Assembly (NCBI GenBank): GCA_963818685.1
Contig: CAWFTJ010000001.1
Location: forward strand, 62,001-126,000
From: CAJCJE01 sp963818685
GTDB taxonomy: Bacteria > Actinomycetota > Actinomycetes > Mycobacteriales > Pseudonocardiaceae
Length of the DNA stretch: 64,000 nt
Reading direction: 5' to 3'
Both the position numbers and the translations under genes were made by a program. The notes under the pieces were generated by a model. That model was not told the DNA's origin and did not search any database. It was given only the letters and a program-made list of their open reading frames with translations. This document shows positions 25,801 to 33,685 of this stretch, piece by piece. How positions within the stretch are numbered: position 1 is the first letter of the stretch; every line of letters begins with the position of its first letter.

Positions 25801-27170
25801 TGGCCGACCGCTGGGCACACGAGGCGGAACAGGCCGACGCGCCATGGGATCTGGCCACACCGGACCCCTCGGCGGACGGACTCGACCTCACCGAGGGCGT
25901 CTCGCTGCCCAGCGAGTTGCGCCGCGAGGTGCTGGCGGCCATTGACGGCACCGACATCAGCGCCCGCCTGTTCGCGCCGCCCTCGATCGAGGAGATCGCG
26001 GCGGCCCTACGCGCGGCCGGGGCGGAGGCGCTGGCCTATCTGCTGCCCGGCGATGGTGACCCCGGGCTGGTCGTGCTGGTCGACGCGGCCGGGACGGTGC
26101 GCAGCCACCGGCTGCCCCGGCTCCGGCTCGGTTCCGGTGACCCGATCGACGCATTCCTTGCGGCGCAACGGAACAAGCTCGCCGAGGAACAACGTCAGCC
26201 TGCCGACAAGGAGCGACGACTGGAGCTGGATCGGCACTGGGTCACCGCGCTGGACAGGTTGTGCGAGTGGGCGTGGACGGCCGCGATGGGGCCGGTGCTG
26301 GAACAGGTGCTCGGGCTGCGTCCCGGCCGGCCCCACAGGGTGGTGCTGGTACCGGTCGGGAAACTGGGCGCCGTGCCGTGGCACGCGGCGTGCCGCCCGG
26401 TTTTCGGCGGGGTGCGGTATGCCGCGCAGGACGCGATTCTCTCCTATGCCGCGTCGGCAAGACAGCTCGTGGACGCGACCCGTCGCGGGCGACCCGACCT
26501 GCTGGCAGCGCCGGCGCTGATCCGGGTGGCGGACAGCGGTCTCTACTGGGACGCGAAGGAACTGGCCGAGGTCCGCGCACACTGCTATCCGAACTGCACC
26601 AGCCTTGGCATGGACGACGAGCATGGTCGCCCGGTGTTGCCGTCGGACGTTTTCGCGCTGCTGCCCGGCGAGGACGGGGACGGCGCTTCAGTGTTGCACA
26701 TCGGCTGTCACGGCAGGTACGAGCCGGTGCCGGTGGACTCCAGTCTGGAGCTGGACAACGATTCCCGGCTCTATGTCCGCGATATTCTGCGCAGGGCGCG
26801 TGATCGCCCTGCCGACGCTCCCGGTGGGCTGGTCGTGTTGGCCACCTGTGTCAGCGATCTGACCGCACGCGGCCACGACGAGGCGCTCACCGTCGCGTCC
26901 GCGTTTCTCGCCGCTGGTGGTGTCGGCGTTGTCGGTACCCGCTGGCCGGTGCACGATCTGCCAACCGCGCTGTTCATGATCATGTTTCACCACTATCTGA
27001 ATTTCGGCTATCCCGACCCGGCGACCGCACTGCGTGCCGCACAATCATGGATGCTCAATCCCGGCCGGGTGCTGCCCGACGGCATTGATCCGGGCCTGGC
27101 CGGGCCGATGCGGCGGGCCGATCTCGCCACCGTGCGGAACTGGGCCGCGTTCACGTATCAGGGCCGTTGA
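22863..27170 (+). CDS. CHAT-domain protein (caspase-like protease) with long helical repeat region
   Basis: This 1435-residue cytoplasmic protein has a long N-terminal helical, TPR-like region (about 1-1020). A C-terminal CHAT domain covers about 1040-1430. The caspase-like dyad is visible as HIGCHG (His1279/His1283) and VLATCVSD (Cys1329), followed by AFLAAGGVGVVGTRWPV and a C-terminal ALRAAQSWML helix. CHAT proteases act in bacterial conflict and cell-death systems, cleaving a partner after activation. The start lacks a strong ribosome site; ATG 22869 is an alternative. The stop overlaps a possible TTG start of the next, Hsp70-like gene, so the two are coupled. Confidence 0.88.
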   Translation: MAMTAEPSDNDSVIRELTEQVATLRAELRAEPDSVARHLDLVHALTLLADAAADADDPAAQADEPIELLRAAAELTGEDEQPEVLTELAGLLSWRALARAEESDGPSATQRIVDRDEAIDRLDVVWRIADDLGLRAEFVAEQFPTVQRVTDLLLARANETGSRQDASTAVDYAQAVLAALPEPDIDQAISHYQLTQAHLLLSAEWDGAAIPHLRALADMSVEHPWRDESAVLLGLRLAQRTLRESESESTNDVAEAIQRLSRAEELLADDTTGARTLIRFWHSAALAMRFAQGAGDEHDLAAAIAGFTEVRDTADTPQTPALPDYSRIFLAWLHMLRGAPAEMLPLSPGRLDYDTMMQLAKRHAGKPGTGLISAEDAEEITRQLDGMSEAALADPATGAMARDLKAVAVLLQGVDGRSDEELDRTIDLLTGLAQFPDEESGLLPGVLRELFSVYLADRRGTPSSVTQSVDRLLDTAGRTDVGHPMRRLVEDALGASVTIDTGPRDSTDAVNELADQLERVLAELPDDHPARTRALTGLARSVLAITAEVKQIEQLDRLRVLLRREVERERGSTVDTGLGYLMLGMVENAQGMLAEDAELIRTALDHNQRAIALLPADHPMIGNLPLLVSMSLAARSAVGGGLEDLDAAAYYVAPARRMSHQTAASRAIRPEFGQALHRMMKAQAAVQRNPDLPSVEQLDEMLEATELARSLPELPRGASRMVATSVERIRALRNMIGDDGQLRMPKAGPQLDDLLATAGHLLASVTDSPAGPRADPTDTLSAAFTAVTTGLAARDVRTIDRGISLIGPLCADPGLTPKRRLRSLLALGTALRIRHELTRDARDISNAVDRFEEARRLVEQQAGQGTFLVDGAFVLVQLGSCYAARRDSARRDQHRAVTTGLAGLRGRAEHVLMQTSAERSLATALSATDEAAEVARWCVEFGEPEAAVRALEIGRGMVLHVATAERGLPALLRAGGHPELADRWAHEAEQADAPWDLATPDPSADGLDLTEGVSLPSELRREVLAAIDGTDISARLFAPPSIEEIAAALRAAGAEALAYLLPGDGDPGLVVLVDAAGTVRSHRLPRLRLGSGDPIDAFLAAQRNKLAEEQRQPADKERRLELDRHWVTALDRLCEWAWTAAMGPVLEQVLGLRPGRPHRVVLVPVGKLGAVPWHAACRPVFGGVRYAAQDAILSYAASARQLVDATRRGRPDLLAAPALIRVADSGLYWDAKELAEVRAHCYPNCTSLGMDDEHGRPVLPSDVFALLPGEDGDGASVLHIGCHGRYEPVPVDSSLELDNDSRLYVRDILRRARDRPADAPGGLVVLATCVSDLTARGHDEALTVASAFLAAGGVGVVGTRWPVHDLPTALFMIMFHHYLNFGYPDPATALRAAQSWMLNPGRVLPDGIDPGLAGPMRRADLATVRNWAAFTYQGR

Positions 27171-27202
27171 CCGAGACATCTGATGATGGGAGTTCGTTGA
27201 CC

Positions 27203-28861
27203 ATGACCGATTCGGCGTTGCCATTCGGCATCGACCTCGGCACCACGCATTCGGTCATCGCGCACCTGGACACGGCGGGGCGGCCGGTGGTGGTGAAAAG
27301 CGCCATCGGCGAGGACACCACGCCGTCGGTGGTCTATTTCGAGGCACCTGGCCGCGTGCTGGTCGGTGTCGCCGCGAAGAACTCCAGCATCCTGGCCCCG
27401 CACCTGGTGGCCCAACTTGTCAAGCGGGACATCGGGAAACCCGGGGTGAGCTACGTTTTCCATGGTCGGTCCTACCAGCCGGAGGAAGTGTCCGCGCTGG
27501 TGCTGCGGGAACTCGTGCGGGCCACCGAAATCAACACCGGGCAGCAGGTGCGCGAGGTGGTGATCACCGTGCCCGCCTACTTCGGCGTCGCCGAGCGGAC
27601 CGCGACCCGGCGGGCCGGCGAGATCGCCGGGCTGACGGTGCTGGAGGTGATCGACGAACCGGTCGCCGCGGCCCTGCACTACCAGGCGCTGCACGACCAG
27701 CCGGGGCAACGCAGGGTGCTGGTCTGCGATCTCGGTGGCGGCACCTATGACACCGCGGTGATCCAGGTGCGGGACAAGGATGTCCGGGTGGTGTGCCGGG
27801 ACGGTGATCCCCGGCTCGGCGGCGCGGACTGGGATGCCAGGGTGCGCGATCACCTGCTGGCCTGCTTCCGCGAACAGCACCCCCGGCTGGACCCGAGCGC
27901 GGACGAGGAATTCACGCAGAATCTCGTCATCACGGCGGAACAGTTGAAAAAGCAGCTCAGCGAGGCGACCTCGCGCCGCACCGACCTGCGGTTCGCCGGC
28001 TCGGTGGCGCGGATCGAGCTGACAAGGGCACAACTGGAGGAGCTGACCGCCGATCTGCTGGACCGGATGGTCGAGGTGACCGAACGAACCGTCGCGCAGG
28101 CGCGCGCCCATGGGATCGACCGGTTCGACGAGGTCATCCTGGTGGGCGGGATGAGCCGGATGCCCGCGGTGGGCGCCCGCCTTGGCGCGTTCCTCGGCCA
28201 GCAGCCGCGCCTGCACGAGCCGGAACTCGCCGTGGCCAAGGGGGCGGCCATGTTCGCCATGATCCACCGGGCGAAGGCAGGCCGGTCCGAGCACATGACC
28301 GCGCGCCAGTCGGCCGAGCGGGTGGCCAACGAGATGGGGTTGAGCACCGAGCAGGTGGCCGCGATGGCCGAGACCACGGTGACCACGGTGTCGCCAAGGG
28401 CCTTCGGCGTGCTGGCGCTCGACGGCCGAGATCCCGAAGCCGTGGCCAATCCGAGGACCGCGAAGAAAATGGTCGCGCACCTGCTGCCGGCGAACACCCC
28501 GTTGCCCGCGGACACCGGGCCCTACACCTTCCACACCTCGGTGAAGAACCAGCGCATGGTGGACATCGAGATCTGGGAGCAGTCCGGCCCCGTCGAGTCA
28601 CCGGAACTGGAACACAACAAGAAGATCGGCAGCGGCCTGTTCCGCCACCTGCCGCCCCACCTGCCCAAGGAATCGCCGCTGGAGATCACCTTCTTCCTCT
28701 CCGACACCGGCACGCTGTCTGTGCACGCCACGGTTCCCGACTCGGACGAGACCGGCAGGTCCCGCGCTGAGGTGCGATTCGACCTGAACATCGGCGGCAT
28801 GGCCCAGGCCGACGTTGCGGCGGCCCGGCGCGACATCGCAGGCCACGAGGTGTCCGGATGA
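27203..28861 (+). CDS. Hsp70-like ATPase, first paralog (CHAT operon)
   Basis: I chose ATG 27203 (552 residues), which lies just before the fold; TTG 27167, overlapping the CHAT stop, would add 12 residues. The actin-fold ATPase is complete: IDLGTTHSV (phosphate 1), CDLGGGTYDTA (phosphate 2) and GGMSRMPAVG (adenosine). The conserved EPVAAALHY is present. The C-terminal ~150 residues form a divergent beta substrate-binding part, and the usual helical lid and EEVD-type tail are missing. Such lidless Hsp70s accompany conflict-system effectors. It overlaps the next gene by four bases. It may hold the CHAT or RES effector inactive. Confidence 0.88.
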   Translation: MTDSALPFGIDLGTTHSVIAHLDTAGRPVVVKSAIGEDTTPSVVYFEAPGRVLVGVAAKNSSILAPHLVAQLVKRDIGKPGVSYVFHGRSYQPEEVSALVLRELVRATEINTGQQVREVVITVPAYFGVAERTATRRAGEIAGLTVLEVIDEPVAAALHYQALHDQPGQRRVLVCDLGGGTYDTAVIQVRDKDVRVVCRDGDPRLGGADWDARVRDHLLACFREQHPRLDPSADEEFTQNLVITAEQLKKQLSEATSRRTDLRFAGSVARIELTRAQLEELTADLLDRMVEVTERTVAQARAHGIDRFDEVILVGGMSRMPAVGARLGAFLGQQPRLHEPELAVAKGAAMFAMIHRAKAGRSEHMTARQSAERVANEMGLSTEQVAAMAETTVTTVSPRAFGVLALDGRDPEAVANPRTAKKMVAHLLPANTPLPADTGPYTFHTSVKNQRMVDIEIWEQSGPVESPELEHNKKIGSGLFRHLPPHLPKESPLEITFFLSDTGTLSVHATVPDSDETGRSRAEVRFDLNIGGMAQADVAAARRDIAGHEVSG

Positions 28862-29538
28862 GAATTCGCGAACTGCTCATCGCGCTGGCCGCGCAGTGGG
28901 ACCAGATCCGGGCCGAACTCGGTGACCGGGCCGATCAGCTGACCAGCCTGGTCGCCGCGTTCGTCGCGGAGGTCATACCGCACCGGCTCAACCGGCGTGC
29001 GGGCCAGATCGTCGCGTTTCTCACCGGCAATCTGCCGGATGGCCATCCCTTGCTGCTGATTCTCGAAGAACCGACGAGCAGGCTCGGCACTCCGCGCGGC
29101 GAGCACCCGGAACTGACCGCCTGGCAACCGGTGGTCGGCGCGTTGCGCGCCCGGCTGCCCGGCATGCCGCCAACGCCCACTGTCGAGGAGGTCGCGGACA
29201 AGGCGTCTGCCTGGCTGTTGGCCGCTGACTCGCTGACCGAGGCGCAGGTCCGGGCCGGTGGCCACGACCCGGACGACCCGGATTTCATCCGGTTGGACCG
29301 GCCGGACGGCGGCGTCCAGTGGCCAGCCTTCCAGTTCGCCGAGCCGGGCGGGCCGGAACTGGTGCGCTCGATCAACCGGATTCTGCGCGCCGCCGACGAT
29401 CCGTGGGGCGCCGCCGACTGGTGGCTCGGCGAGAACACCTGGCTGGCCGGGGTGCCGGCGCGGCTGCTCGGCACCGAACGTGCCGGCGAACTCATCGCGG
29501 CGGCGCTGGACGAACTGGCGGAGGGCGAGCATGCCTGA
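28858..29538 (+). CDS. MbcA/ParS/Xre antitoxin-like protein with toxin-binding domain
   Basis: This 226-residue protein has a helical N-terminus (1-60). The C-terminal ~90 residues resemble the toxin-binding domain of Xre/MbcA/ParS antitoxins: VQWPAFQF, INRILRAADDPWGAADWWL and NTWLAGVPARLLG. It overlaps the Hsp70 gene by four bases and the RES-fold gene by eight, the usual antitoxin-then-toxin order. In such pairs the antitoxin's C-terminus plugs the active site of the RES protein. A normal helix-turn-helix is not obvious, so it may not bind DNA. The odd feature is coupling to an Hsp70 and a CHAT protease. Confidence 0.72.
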   Translation: MRIRELLIALAAQWDQIRAELGDRADQLTSLVAAFVAEVIPHRLNRRAGQIVAFLTGNLPDGHPLLLILEEPTSRLGTPRGEHPELTAWQPVVGALRARLPGMPPTPTVEEVADKASAWLLAADSLTEAQVRAGGHDPDDPDFIRLDRPDGGVQWPAFQFAEPGGPELVRSINRILRAADDPWGAADWWLGENTWLAGVPARLLGTERAGELIAAALDELAEGEHA

Positions 29539-30193
29539 CTACCCACCGCCCGCGGCGCACGACGGCGTCCCGCACCGCTACCTGCTGCCGGCCGACTCGA
29601 TCCTGTGGCGCGTGCACAGCCAGAAGACCGAGGCCAACGACTTCGTCCCGTTCGGCCAGGGCAGCCGGTTGACGCGCGGGCGATTCACCGGCACCCCGGC
29701 CGATCCGTATCCCAGCTATCACGCCGGTTCCGACGCGCAGGCGCTGCTGGCCGACCTGTTGCTGCGCGGCATGCCGGTGCACAACCGCGGCTTCCGCACG
29801 ATCCGTCGGGTCCGGGTGCTGGGCCTGCGGGCCAGCGCTGTGGCGACCACGCAGGAGTTGCAACTGGTCAGCCTGCTCAACACGCCCGCGCTGACCGCCG
29901 TCGCGCAGGATCGCTGGCTGATCGTCGCGGACGATGCAGCCCAGGGGAGGCTCGGCGAATGGGCGAACTGGCTGCGCGCCAAGGACGGTAGGGCGCACGG
30001 TTTCATCTGGCCGGCCGAGCACGACCACACCCGGCAACTGGTGGTGCTGTTCGGCGACCGCTGCCACCCCGGCATGCTGCGCACCCCGCCCGAGTTCGCC
30101 GTCGACCTCGACGACGCTGACGGTGCGCGCTGGCTCAACGGCATCCTCTGCAACTATCGCGCCCGAATCATGCCGCCACGCAACGGATGCTAG
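29531..30193 (+). CDS. RES-domain protein (NAD+ phosphorylase/ADP-ribosyl-type fold)
   Basis: This 220-residue protein has RES-family segments in order: ILWRVHS (Arg27), GRFTG and YPSYHAG, LLADLLLRG where the family usually has a Glu (here Asp75), and a late GFIWPAEH...LVVLFGDR where the family usually has a catalytic Ser (here Ala). Known RES toxins such as MbcT degrade NAD+ using Arg, Glu and Ser. The two replacements, judged by eye, suggest altered chemistry or an inactive binding module. The 3' end overlaps the convergent SRPBCC gene by 26 bases. The preceding antitoxin-like gene completes a toxin-antitoxin-type pair. Confidence 0.75.
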   Translation: MPDYPPPAAHDGVPHRYLLPADSILWRVHSQKTEANDFVPFGQGSRLTRGRFTGTPADPYPSYHAGSDAQALLADLLLRGMPVHNRGFRTIRRVRVLGLRASAVATTQELQLVSLLNTPALTAVAQDRWLIVADDAAQGRLGEWANWLRAKDGRAHGFIWPAEHDHTRQLVVLFGDRCHPGMLRTPPEFAVDLDDADGARWLNGILCNYRARIMPPRNGC

Positions 30194-31222
30194 CGCTGGC
30201 TCTCCAGGGATGCGGGCCGGGATGGCGACCGTGGGCGTGCGCGCCCAGTCGGGGAAGGTAGTACTCCCAGAGTGCTCGTACGGGTTGAGCAAGTTCCGTG
30301 GGCACGTCTGTATGGCGAACCAACACCGCGCACCGGCTCTCCTCAGCGCTGACGGACAAATCAACGGTGGTCGGCTCCGCCGGGACCGTGTTGGGACCAG
30401 ACCAGGACCAGCGGTAAACCATCCGCTCGTTCGGATCGACAGAGATGACTTCGCCAGAACCGCGGAGCACGCCGCCGACCATGTCGACGTACACCGAGAA
30501 CGTTTGACCGGCCTGATGGCCGGGTCTGCCTCCCATCCCCAGCCAGAATTCCAGCCGGTTGAACACGGAGAAGACCTCGACAACGGAGGCGTCGACGATA
30601 CTGGCCACCTCTACCGTGGTCGAGGAACCGGCAAACTCGGGCGGCGGTGTTTGACGGACCAGGGCTCGCAGCGTGCGGATGGCGTTGAACGCCGCACGGT
30701 CGGTGGGCGTGCTGATCTGCCCCGATGGGGGGTTCAGATAAAGCTGGGCGTAGGTGTCCGGCCCACGCAGCGTTTCTCGTGGTCGAGCGGTGGTCGTGGG
30801 CCACATCTGGATCAGGTGACGTTCGGATGATTCGGTGTTCGCGACCTGGGAGGTATCCCGCCCGGTCACGGACAGCCGAACGCGCCACAGTCCTGGAGGC
30901 ACGTCGACAGCATGGTGAGGGTTGCCGAGGTAAAGGTCGGTGATGGTAATGCCCTCGTCGTTGACCGGTAGGTCTCGCTCGATCACCATGTCCCACGATG
31001 TCTGGGGATCAGGTGGTGGCCCTGGAGGATCTGCACGACCAGTGCCAGCGTGCCCCAGTCGACGCCGCTGATAACGCCGATCCACCCGTGCTCGCCGGTG
31101 CTGAGTCCGTCATCGCTGGCCGGCCACGGGTCGTCGTGCTCGATGCCGGTATCCACATGGTACTGACCGTCCGCGACACGGACCGTCAGTACCACCTCAT
31201 TGTCACAAGGATTGTCTGTCAT
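30168..31222 (-). pseudogene. SRPBCC/AHSA1-like protein gene with a -1 frameshift
   Basis: ATG 31222 (MTDNPCDNEVVLTVRVADG) begins a frame that stops at 30983. A frame one base back continues with SWDMVIERDLPVNDEGI and runs to 30168. The join falls at a run of four C (minus strand, about 31005). The first half is beta-rich and unrecognised. The second half (VEVASIVDASVVEVFSVF, RMVYRWSWSG, VDLSVSAEESRCAVLVRHTDV) matches the SRPBCC fold of the AHSA1/polyketide-cyclase type, which binds hydrophobic ligands or Hsp90-like chaperones. It lies 32 bases after the vWA gene at the end of the minus-strand operon. A sequence error, decay or programmed slippage are all possible. Confidence 0.6.
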
Positions 31223-31254
31223 GCCTACCACGCGTGTGAGCCACGCTACGGATG

Positions 31255-31902
31255 CTAATCATCGGTGGGCCGGTTCCTGGTCATTCCACCGGTCAGGTTC
31301 GCCGCCATCGAGGCGATGCCGGTACCGATGGCGTCCTCGTGCTCGATGACCTGGCGGGTGTCCGGCTGGCCTGGACAGGCCAGGTCGGCCAGTGCGGCAC
31401 CGTCGCCGAGTCCGCGCACGATGATGCGCACCCCCATCGCGCACAGCTCCCGCGCCAGCCGCCGGCACTGTCCGCGATTGCCGAACTCGCCGTCGCTGAA
31501 CAGGCACAGCACCCGGTCGCCGTCCAACGGCCCGAGCACCTTCTTCGCCAGCTTCAGGCAGGGCACCAGATCGGTGCCGCCGCCGATGCGGGCGTTGCGC
31601 ACGGCATACAGCGCCGCGGTGGCTGACGCGTTCGGTCGCACGTACTTGCGCACGCCGTGGTCCCACAGCACGACGCCGGTTTCGTAGCGGGCCGCGCTCG
31701 CCTCGTGCAGGAACTGCTCGCCGCCCTCCTTGGCAAGGTGCAGCCGCCTCCCGGACATGGACCCGCTCACGTCGATACACAGCAGGACAGTGCCACCGGC
31801 GACGCCGTGTTTTTCGGCGAGTGCCGCGAGATGCGGTCCCGGTGGGCACTGGGTGATGCCGACCGCGTCGAACCGGCCGCGCACCCACGACATCGATTCC
31901 AT
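31255..31902 (-). CDS. von Willebrand factor A (vWA) domain protein
   Basis: ATG 31902 is preceded by a GGCGGA motif and lies 14 bases after the Hsp70 stop. The 215-residue protein is a single vWA domain: LCIDVSGSMSG gives the MIDAS DxSxS metal site, GGGTDLVPCL the threonine ligand and LFSDGEFGN the last aspartate. There is no signal peptide or membrane segment, so it acts in the cytoplasm as a metal-dependent adaptor. In NTP-dependent conflict loci vWA proteins bridge effectors and ATPases or GTPases. This fits its place at the end of the GrpE-Hsp70-GTPase operon. Confidence 0.88.
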   Translation of the reverse strand: MESMSWVRGRFDAVGITQCPPGPHLAALAEKHGVAGGTVLLCIDVSGSMSGRRLHLAKEGGEQFLHEASAARYETGVVLWDHGVRKYVRPNASATAALYAVRNARIGGGTDLVPCLKLAKKVLGPLDGDRVLCLFSDGEFGNRGQCRRLARELCAMGVRIIVRGLGDGAALADLACPGQPDTRQVIEHEDAIGTGIASMAANLTGGMTRNRPTDD

Positions 31903-31916
31903 GTCCGATCCGCCTC

Positions 31917-33500
31917 TCAATGCCGGACCGTCAGCCCGGCCACCGACGTGCTCAGCCGCTGGGCGACCGCAGTGTCCACCACACCGTCCACATAAGCCTG
32001 TGCGTTCAGTTGACGGCCGCTCGAAGGCTCAACGGCGGAGAGCTGGAGCAGCCCGTCCGCGCTGATGCGCAGGGTGATCTCGATCGGCGTCGCGGCAGGC
32101 AGGCCCGCTGGCAGGCGAAGCTCGCCGTCGAGTACCCGCTGGTTGTCCGTCAGCTCCTCGGACGGCACATCGCCGGCCTGCTCGAAGACCTGCACCCGGA
32201 TTCGGTCCTGGCCGGGCACGATGGTGGCGAAGCGCGCGGTGCCGGTAGCGGGCAGGGTTTGGTTGCGGTGCACGAGATGGTGGACGAACCGCCGCTGGAC
32301 GGCCGGATCGAAGCTGTCCTCCACCAGGACGCCGAGGCTGCGCGGCAGCACCGACGCGGTTGGCGCGTCGGCGGTCCGGGCCAGTGCGCCACCGGCCCGC
32401 CGCAGGTTCGCCCTGGTGTGCTCACCGGCCAACTGGTGCGCGCGCACGGCAGCGCCGAGCGCGACCGCGAAGTCGGGCTCAAGAAGTTTCGGGGCCAGGC
32501 CGAGCCGCTCGGTCACTGCCGCGCCGATGGCCGGCATCCGGGTCGCGCCGCCGGCCAACACCACCTGGTCGATCCGCCGAATCCCCTTTTCCGCCGCGGC
32601 GTCCAGCGTGCGCGCCACGATGGCCATGGTCCGCTCCACCAGGTCGGCGCCAAGCTCTGTCAGCGTTTCCCGGTCCAGCGGCACGGTCGCGGTGCGGCCG
32701 GCGCAGCGCAAGCGCACCTGGCGCGCTGTCGCGCTGCTCAATGCTCGTTTCACCGCCTCCGCCTGCGCGAGCACCTGCTGCGGGAACGAGTCGTCCGCTT
32801 CAACGTCAACCTCGCCGGCCACCGCCTCGACGAACGCTTCGGTGAGATAGTCGGCGATCCGCTCGTCCCAGTCCGCGCCACCGAGCTGACTGTCGCCGTC
32901 GGTGGCGACAACTGTGATGCCGTCGCCGGTCATCCGCAGCACGGTGGTGTCGAAAGTGCCGCCGCCGAGGTCGTAGACGAGCACAGCGCCGCCACCGTCT
33001 ACAGTGGCCAGTTCGCTGGTGCCGTAGCGCAGCGCGGCCGCGACCGGTTCGGCGAGCAGTTCCAGCACCTCGATCCCGGCCAGCCGGGCGGCCTGGTAGG
33101 TCGCCTCCCGTTCCCGGATGCCGAAGTAGGCCGGCACGGTGATCACCGCGCGCACTGCGCCATCCGAGCCATCGACGCCATCCGCGCCGAGCCGGGCCGC
33201 GGCGGCGTCGGCCAGCCCGCGCAGGATCAGCGCGGACACCGACTCCGGGGTGTGCGCGACACCGTGGAACCGGTACTCACCTGCGGTGCCCATCTGCCGC
33301 TTGATCAGCGCGACCGTGTTGTCCGGGTCTCCCGCCTGCCAGGCGGCCGAGCCGACCAGAACCGAAGACGCCGACTCGAAGTACACCACCGACGGCGTGG
33401 TGCGCTCACCGAGCTGGTTGGGCAGCACCACCGGCCGACCGTCCGATCCCACGGTCGCCACCACCGAGAACGTGGTGCCAAGGTCGATGCCGATGATCAC
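31917..33500 (-). CDS. Hsp70-like ATPase, second paralog (GTPase operon)
   Basis: GTG 33500 overlaps the small membrane gene's stop as GTGA (33503 is an adjacent alternative), giving 527 residues. IGIDLGTTFSV, YDLGGGTFDTT and LAGGATRMPAIG mark a complete actin-fold ATPase, with TVPAYFGIREREAT and EPVAAALRYG between. The C-terminal ~130 residues are a short beta domain (ELRLPAGLPAATPIEITLRI). There is no helical lid or EEVD-type tail. It is more typical in the motif GGATRMP than the first paralog. It lies between a small membrane protein and a vWA gene and probably regulates assembly of the GTPase complex. Confidence 0.9.
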   Translation of the reverse strand: MIIGIDLGTTFSVVATVGSDGRPVVLPNQLGERTTPSVVYFESASSVLVGSAAWQAGDPDNTVALIKRQMGTAGEYRFHGVAHTPESVSALILRGLADAAAARLGADGVDGSDGAVRAVITVPAYFGIREREATYQAARLAGIEVLELLAEPVAAALRYGTSELATVDGGGAVLVYDLGGGTFDTTVLRMTGDGITVVATDGDSQLGGADWDERIADYLTEAFVEAVAGEVDVEADDSFPQQVLAQAEAVKRALSSATARQVRLRCAGRTATVPLDRETLTELGADLVERTMAIVARTLDAAAEKGIRRIDQVVLAGGATRMPAIGAAVTERLGLAPKLLEPDFAVALGAAVRAHQLAGEHTRANLRRAGGALARTADAPTASVLPRSLGVLVEDSFDPAVQRRFVHHLVHRNQTLPATGTARFATIVPGQDRIRVQVFEQAGDVPSEELTDNQRVLDGELRLPAGLPAATPIEITLRISADGLLQLSAVEPSSGRQLNAQAYVDGVVDTAVAQRLSTSVAGLTVRH

Positions 33501-33685
33501 CACAGGTTCCAGTGCCAGCTCTGCCAGGCCGACCGGGTCAGCCCCGTGAGGGCGAACAGCCAGTTGACCAGGTCGGGCACGAGCGTGGCGAGATAGAGGC
33601 CGAACGCGACGAACGCGATCAGCACGACGCCCATCAGCACCCCGCGATGCGCCAGATAGCCGGGTGGCGGATCGGTGTTGATCAT
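33497..33685 (-). CDS. Small membrane protein of the GTPase operon (62 aa)
   Basis: ATG 33685 overlaps the upstream gene's stop by four bases, and its own stop overlaps the Hsp70 GTG. After a short Pro-rich N-terminus there is one hydrophobic helix (GVLMGVVLIAFVAFGLYLATLV) and a tail rich in Trp. Both 4-base overlaps mean it is read in strict coupling with its neighbours. No family is recognised. A role as membrane anchor or small regulator for the neighbouring Zn-ribbon GTPase is inferred. Confidence 0.7.
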   Translation of the reverse strand: MINTDPPPGYLAHRGVLMGVVLIAFVAFGLYLATLVPDLVNWLFALTGLTRSAWQSWHWNLW

